Assembly: GCA_937873665.1 (NCBI GenBank)
Contig: CALMYW010000221.1
Span: 1 to 8,441, forward strand
From: an uncultured Sphingorhabdus sp.
GTDB taxonomy: Bacteria; Pseudomonadota; Alphaproteobacteria; Sphingomonadales; Sphingomonadaceae
Reading direction: 5' to 3'
Length of the DNA stretch: 8,441 nucleotides
Shown here: in pieces, positions 4,956 through 8,441 of the stretch
Position numbering within the stretch: position 1 is the first letter of the stretch
Layout: every line of letters starts with the position of its first letter
Made by a program: the position numbers and the translations under genes
Notes under the pieces: generated by a model
The model's database searches: none
What the model was told of the DNA's origin: nothing
The model's input: only the letters and a program-made list of their open reading frames with translations

Positions 4956-5699
4956 TCAGCCGCGCTGCCCACCATCGACCTGGAACACTGCACCGGTTGT
5001 GTAACCGGAGGCAGGCGAGGCCAGGGCAAGTGCCGTTGTGACGATTTCTGCCGGCTTGCCGGGCCGACTGAGAGCGTTCTGCGCGGTCTCGCGCCTCTCC
5101 GGGGGCCAGGCGTCGGCGATGTCGGTAAGGAATGGCCCAGGCATCAGCGTATTTACGCGGACCTTTGGCCCGTACTCCTTCGCAAGGCTGGCGGACATCG
5201 CGTTCAAGGCAGCTTTTGCAGCGCCGTATGGAACGACATTGGCGAGCGCCATAAGCGAACCAGTCGAGCTGACGTTGATGATGCAGCCTCCAACACCATC
5301 CGCCATGCGCCTTGCGACCTGCGTTGCAAGGCGGAACGGTCCCTTGAAGTTGAGGTTCAAAACAGAGTCAAAGAGCTTCTCTGGAACCTGATCGCTTGGA
5401 CAAGCCGGCGACATACCGGCATTGTTGACCAGAATGTCGATCCGCCCGAACTTGGCGTAGACGCGCTCGATCATGGCGTCGATTTCGTCCCAGCGTCCGC
5501 AGTGAACCGAATAGGCAAGGGCGCGCCGGCCGAGCGCGCGGCACTCATTGGCGACTGTCTCGCAATTATCCAGGTTACGGCTGGCCACGATGATATCGGC
5601 ACCGCGCTCGGCGAAGGCCTTTACCATCTGGTATCCCAGACCGCGAGAGCCTCCGGTAACCAGCGCCACTTTGCCAGTGAAATCAAACAGGGGGTCCAT
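4956..5699 (-). CDS. Short-chain dehydrogenase/reductase (SDR 1), 247 aa
   Basis: A classical SDR that would interconvert an alcohol and a ketone with NAD(P)(H) in the cytoplasm. The cofactor motif TGGSRGLG is at 15-22, NNAG at 92-95, the structural Asn near 117, and the catalytic Ser145, Tyr158 and Lys162 (YGAAK) are all in place. The segment after the second strand reads VASRN, with Arg41 where NADP-preferring enzymes carry a basic residue. The C-terminal TTGAVFQVDGGQRG is the standard ending, and 247 aa is the family norm. AGGAG lies 8 nt upstream of the ATG, in a 30-nt gap after SDR 2. The C-terminal region and overall form resemble gluconate/3-oxoacyl reductase-type SDRs, but the substrate cannot be read from the sequence. 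By context it probably oxidises a product of the P450 next to it. Confidence 0.92.
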   Translation of the reverse strand: MDPLFDFTGKVALVTGGSRGLGYQMVKAFAERGADIIVASRNLDNCETVANECRALGRRALAYSVHCGRWDEIDAMIERVYAKFGRIDILVNNAGMSPACPSDQVPEKLFDSVLNLNFKGPFRLATQVARRMADGVGGCIINVSSTGSLMALANVVPYGAAKAALNAMSASLAKEYGPKVRVNTLMPGPFLTDIADAWPPERRETAQNALSRPGKPAEIVTTALALASPASGYTTGAVFQVDGGQRG

Positions 5700-5729
5700 T
5701 AGCTTGCTCCTAGAAATTGGTGATGAAAG

Positions 5730-6584
5730 TCACCCGCCGGCGACCCACAGGCACTGCCCAGTGATGAAGTCGGATTCCGGCAGGCAAAGGAGATAGATCG
5801 CCCCCGCCGCTTCCTCGGGTGTCCCGGCCCGGCCCAGCATGTTGCCGGACGCTACTTGCTGGAAGCGGTCCGCAGGCATGCCCATCCGGATTGCAGCACC
5901 TGCGATTTCAGCGTTCCGGTCCTCGCCTTCGGCAAGCGGAGCATTGATGCGCGTCTCGATCAGGCCGAACGCAACCGCATTGACGTTCACGCCAAACGGC
6001 CCGAGCTCTCGCGCAGCCGTGGTCGTGAGGCCAAGCAGGCCCGCTTTGCCCGATGCATAGCCCGAATGACCCATTACCCCCTTGATGGAGCCTGACGAGA
6101 CATTGACGACCTTGCGCTGACGGCTCTGCCCCAGTTCTCTCTCGCTGCGAGCGGAGTCCCGAAAGTGCGGGACTGCCGCGCGGAGAAGACGGAAGGGTGC
6201 GGTGAGGTGAACGGCGATCATCGCGTCCCAGATGTCGTCACCGGTGTTCTGCAGCATCCCATGTCGGGCATAGCCGGCATTGTTGACGACGATGTCCAGA
6301 CCGCCGAGTTCCTCGATCGCGGTCCTTACGCAGCGTTCGGCAAAGTCGGCAGCGGTCACGTCACCAACACAGGCAGCGGCTTTGCCGCCTGCCTCGACGA
6401 TTTCCTCCACCAGGCCTTCAGCAAGTTCGCAATCGAGATCGTTTACAACAACGGCGGCGCCTTCGGACGCAAACTTGCGCACGGTGGCGGCACCGATGCC
6501 ATTGCCGCCGCCGGTCACGATCGCAACCCGTCCGGCAAGAGTGCCAGGACGGGATGACCTTACCATGTCGCTCTTCGAAGTCAC
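5730..6584 (-). CDS. Short-chain dehydrogenase/reductase (SDR 2) with an inserted loop, 284 aa
   Basis: The GTG at 6584 is favoured because it overlaps the preceding gene's stop (GTGA) and has AAGGG upstream. The ATG at 6566, with GAAGAG before it, would give 278 aa. Motifs are TGGGNGIG (24-31), NNAG (101-104), Ser164, and YASGK with Tyr176 and Lys180. Asp49 at the end of the second strand suggests NAD(H) preference, unlike SDR 1. It is longer than the ~250-aa norm because of the N-terminal tail and a charged insertion, HFRDSARSERELGQSRQR (140-157), before the catalytic Ser. Similar insertions occur in SDRs acting on bulky or CoA-linked substrates, a recollection rather than a test. The C-terminus stops at GQCLWVAGG, a little short. 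The likely role is a second alcohol or hydroxyacyl oxidation in the same route. Confidence 0.9.
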   Translation of the reverse strand: MTSKSDMVRSSRPGTLAGRVAIVTGGGNGIGAATVRKFASEGAAVVVNDLDCELAEGLVEEIVEAGGKAAACVGDVTAADFAERCVRTAIEELGGLDIVVNNAGYARHGMLQNTGDDIWDAMIAVHLTAPFRLLRAAVPHFRDSARSERELGQSRQRKVVNVSSGSIKGVMGHSGYASGKAGLLGLTTTAARELGPFGVNVNAVAFGLIETRINAPLAEGEDRNAEIAGAAIRMGMPADRFQQVASGNMLGRAGTPEEAAGAIYLLCLPESDFITGQCLWVAGG

Positions 6585-6955
6585 GCGATGCCCTTGCGCG
6601 CCTTGAAAGCAGCAAGCCTGCTTGAGATGTGCTCGATCGGGAACAGACCTTCGGCAGGCGTGCGAGAACGGGCAACGATCCGCCAGAGGGCAGGCAGACC
6701 GCTGATGGGCCTACCAATGGCAATCCCGAAGTAATCGGGGAAGAAAGCACCTGGCACAAACGTGTTCGCAGGCTGGAAACTGGCGCTGACTACCTCTGCC
6801 GTGCCTAGCTTTTGCCCGCTGAGCGCGGCGCACCGCGCATCGCCGGCGGGCGCTGCGGCAATAGCTTGCGCCTCAACCGGGGCGCTGTCTGCGACGCCAG
6901 CGCTGGCTCCTGTCAGTATGGTCAACGCGTACAAGGCGTTTCGTCCCCGCATCAT
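6581..6955 (-). CDS. Truncated tannase/feruloyl esterase-like exported protein, 124 aa
   Basis: The ATG at 6955 (a second ATG follows at once) has GAGGAG 5 nt upstream. Residues 1 to about 30 form a signal peptide (MMRGRNALYALTILTGASAG...). Residues 40-103 resemble the N-terminal lead-in of tannase/feruloyl esterases (family pattern: C..L..LKL...I..A...PAGTF.PPG...LPAFCRV.A...P). Here this reads RCAALSGQKLGTAEVVSASF, then NTFVPG, and later SGLPALWRIVARSRTP. The Cys of FCR is Trp. Full-length enzymes run to about 500 residues with an alpha/beta-hydrolase domain and a Ser-Asp-His triad; none of that is present, and residues 104-124 (FPIEHISSRLAAFKARKGIA) match nothing I know. It is probably a decayed or internally deleted gene that has kept its place and couplings, with 4-bp overlaps at both ends. 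A small stand-alone secreted protein is the alternative. Confidence 0.55.
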   Translation of the reverse strand: MMRGRNALYALTILTGASAGVADSAPVEAQAIAAAPAGDARCAALSGQKLGTAEVVSASFQPANTFVPGAFFPDYFGIAIGRPISGLPALWRIVARSRTPAEGLFPIEHISSRLAAFKARKGIA

Positions 6956-7005
6956 GCCTTCTCCTCGTCGCGCAAGGGGAGATATGGTTCCCGGAAGGCC
7001 GCCAT
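6952..7005 (-). CDS. Possible 17-aa ORF between transporter and esterase fragment
   Basis: The ATG at 7005 follows GTGGAG at a good distance, 11 nt after the transporter stop. The peptide MAAFREPYLPLRDEEKA ends with a TGA that overlaps the next ATG (ATGA). Strong ribosome site, short gap and 4-bp overlap all look like a genuine translated link in the operon. The peptide could be a leader that maintains coupling, or the last trace of a deleted gene. No family is recognisable at this length. Confidence 0.4.
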   Translation of the reverse strand: MAAFREPYLPLRDEEKA

Positions 7006-7016
7006 GTCCGCTCCAC

Positions 7017-8273
7017 TTAGTCCTGGGCCAGCGGTTTTGCCGTCCGTCCCGCCATGATTGCCGCCACGCCGCCGATCAGCAGCACGCCGGAAAAGGTGAG
7101 CAACGAATAGCGCAAGGACAACTCGCCAAAGCGAGCGGTGTACAGATCGCTGAACGTACCCGCGAGCGTGCCTCCGATGCCGGTGCCTGCCAGCCCGATG
7201 AACATGTTGATCGTCGCCGACATCACTGCGCGCATCGCGGTCGGCACCTGCGAGAAGCATAGCGCGATGATCGGACCGAGGTGCAGCGTCATCAGGAATT
7301 TCAGCGCGAGGAAGCAGGCGAGCGAGACGTTGGTTTCGGGCGACAGTATGAAGCCGAGGGAGAATGGAAAAGCGGCAAACAGGCCCAGCCCTGCGAACCA
7401 GCCGTTGAACCCCGGTTTGTCTCGGCCGAAGCGGTCGCCGACGATGCCTGCCGTCAAGTTGCCGAGCACCAGCCCGACCAGCGTGGCGCCGCCAAGCCAG
7501 TAGCCGACTGCTTCCTTGTCCATATGATGGACACGCAGGAAAAAAGACGGAGACCACAGCAGGAAGGCACCGCCGACGCAGGGCACGGCGATCAACAGCA
7601 GGCCTACCCAGCGCAGCGAGGTCGATGCAAGCATCGTGCGGATCACGTCGGCCGACGACATGCGCGGCGGCGCGACAACGGTTTTGGCAGCCTTGCGCCG
7701 CGGCTCGACCGCGAACAGCCAGACGGCCAGACCGATGAGGATGCCGGGCAGGCCGACGACGTAAAACACCGACCGCCAACCGAAGAACTGCGACAGCCAG
7801 CCACCAAGCACGAGCCCGCCCGATATGCCCATCGCACTCGCCGCGAGATAGGCCGAGATGACGATGACGCGCCGGTCGCGGGGGAAAATGTCGACAAGCA
7901 GCGAGTTCGATGCCGGTCCCGCGCCCGCCTCGCCCGACGCCAGACCGACGCGCGCCAGTGCCATGGTCCAGAAGCCCATTGCCGCACCGCACAGCGCTGT
8001 CGCCAGGCTCCAGGCAGTGACGCTGATCGCCACGACGAGGCTGCGGTCGCCACGGTCGGCGTAGCGGGCTACCGGGAAGGCGACGAAGCTGTAGAAGACT
8101 GCGAACGACAGGCCGGTCAGCATACCAAGCTGACTATCGCTGAGGGCCAGGTCGACCTTGATGTCGTCCTGGAACAGCGTAAACACCTGCCGGTCAATGT
8201 AGCTGAGCGCCGCGACGACCATAAGCAGGATGAGTGTCAGATTGCGGCGCAGCGGTGAAATTCCGGTGGTCAT
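7017..8273 (-). CDS. Spinster-type MFS transporter, 418 aa
   Basis: A 12-helix inner-membrane major facilitator that would move an organic solute, probably with protons. The start at 8273 is chosen because GGGAGG lies 4 nt upstream and the protein then opens with MTTGISPLRRNLTLILLMV; the frame further upstream is not membrane-like. Signature parts are LSYIDRQVF in helix 1 (about 23-31), the motif-A loop ARYADRGDRS (69-78) between helices 2 and 3, and GLASGEAGAGP (110-120) with the GEA typical of the spinster branch. A charged central loop (about 190-210) and a second motif-A copy GDRFGRDK (279-286) follow. It is the first recognised gene of the train, so its promoter lies in or beyond the last 170 bases. 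As a neighbour of P450 and SDR genes it is the likely importer of the substrate, though export is not excluded. Confidence 0.9.
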   Translation of the reverse strand: MTTGISPLRRNLTLILLMVVAALSYIDRQVFTLFQDDIKVDLALSDSQLGMLTGLSFAVFYSFVAFPVARYADRGDRSLVVAISVTAWSLATALCGAAMGFWTMALARVGLASGEAGAGPASNSLLVDIFPRDRRVIVISAYLAASAMGISGGLVLGGWLSQFFGWRSVFYVVGLPGILIGLAVWLFAVEPRRKAAKTVVAPPRMSSADVIRTMLASTSLRWVGLLLIAVPCVGGAFLLWSPSFFLRVHHMDKEAVGYWLGGATLVGLVLGNLTAGIVGDRFGRDKPGFNGWFAGLGLFAAFPFSLGFILSPETNVSLACFLALKFLMTLHLGPIIALCFSQVPTAMRAVMSATINMFIGLAGTGIGGTLAGTFSDLYTARFGELSLRYSLLTFSGVLLIGGVAAIMAGRTAKPLAQD

Positions 8274-8425
8274 GGCGCCTCCCTCTCCGCCTCGCGGCAA
8301 ATCACTCCTGCGCGAGCTGCCCTGCCGTCCGCTGCTCCCTGGGAGAAAGTTGCAGCACCCGCGACTGGCCGACAGTGCCCGCCCCACCTTCGCCCGCCGC
8401 AAAACCGCGAGACAATTACTTCCAT
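8270..8425 (-). CDS. Possible 51-aa ORF overlapping the transporter start (weak)
   Basis: An ATG at 8425 has GGGAG 6 nt upstream, and its frame ends in a TGA that overlaps the transporter ATG (ATGA). The predicted peptide is rich in Gly, Ala and Arg with no motif, which is what non-coding GC-rich DNA often gives. I note it because of the ribosome site and overlap, and because a leader ORF would affect transporter expression. Otherwise 8274-8441 is the untranslated leader of the operon, in which no clear -35/-10 pair was found. Confidence 0.2.
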   Translation of the reverse strand: MEVIVSRFCGGRRWGGHCRPVAGAATFSQGAADGRAARAGVICREAEREAP

Positions 8426-8441
8426 CTTGGTCTCCCGGCGG

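Noticed and set aside
7281..8258. 325-codon plus-strand open frame opposite the transporter
   Set aside because: It is rich in Gln, Arg, Asp and His with no motif, and lies wholly antisense to a well-supported 12-helix membrane protein. Long antisense frames are common in GC-rich genes.
8274..8402. Extension of the transporter to an ATG at 8402
   Set aside because: The added 43 residues are Arg/Ser/Gly-rich and not membrane-like, while the internal ATG at 8273 has a strong GGGAGG site.
1..8441. CRISPR array, tRNA, rRNA or tandem repeats
   Set aside because: Reading the window showed no regularly spaced direct repeats, no cloverleaf-like segments and no rRNA-like blocks.

Overview
The window looks like an accessory catabolic locus from a GC-rich alphaproteobacterium, most likely a sphingomonad (Novosphingobium/Sphingobium type). 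This is inferred from the protein families: a P450cam-like cytochrome P450, a spinster-type MFS transporter, a mesaconyl-CoA transferase-like CoA transferase and two short-chain dehydrogenases. No rRNA, tRNA or CRISPR array was seen.

The left part (1-2234) is gene-poor and scarred by transposons. It holds a small secreted conserved hypothetical protein on the minus strand (155-640) and a possible short RNA on the plus strand (about 935-1010: extended -10, two hairpins, terminator-like end). Next come the first ~31 codons of an IS6-family transposase whose start codon has decayed (1190-1285), and an internally deleted IS3-family element (1366-2234). The IS3 remnant has recognisable terminal inverted repeats, a stop codon in orfA and a frame-breaking deletion in orfB. 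It ends with a perfect 38-bp palindrome and a terminator-like hairpin, and its right end lies only 6 bp from the stop codon of the neighbouring CoA transferase.

The right part (2241-8441) is one minus-strand gene train, read in the order: spinster-type MFS transporter (8273-7017), a possible 17-codon ORF (7005-6952), a truncated tannase/feruloyl-esterase-like exported protein (6955-6581), SDR 2 (6584-5730), SDR 1 (5699-4956), CYP101-like P450 (4921-3710) and family III CoA transferase (3446-2241). The first junctions are 4-bp stop/start overlaps (ATGA and GTGA), and the next gaps are 30 and 34 nt. The only large gap, 263 nt between P450 and CoA transferase, is mostly a second internally deleted IS3-family transposase that has not been recognisable as a gene for some time.

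Taken together, the genes suggest uptake of a hydrophobic, perhaps alicyclic or terpenoid-like, compound, hydroxylation by the P450, oxidation of the alcohol by the SDRs, and CoA transfer onto (or within) the resulting acid. The substrate is not visible in the sequence, and no ferredoxin or ferredoxin reductase for the P450 is encoded here.
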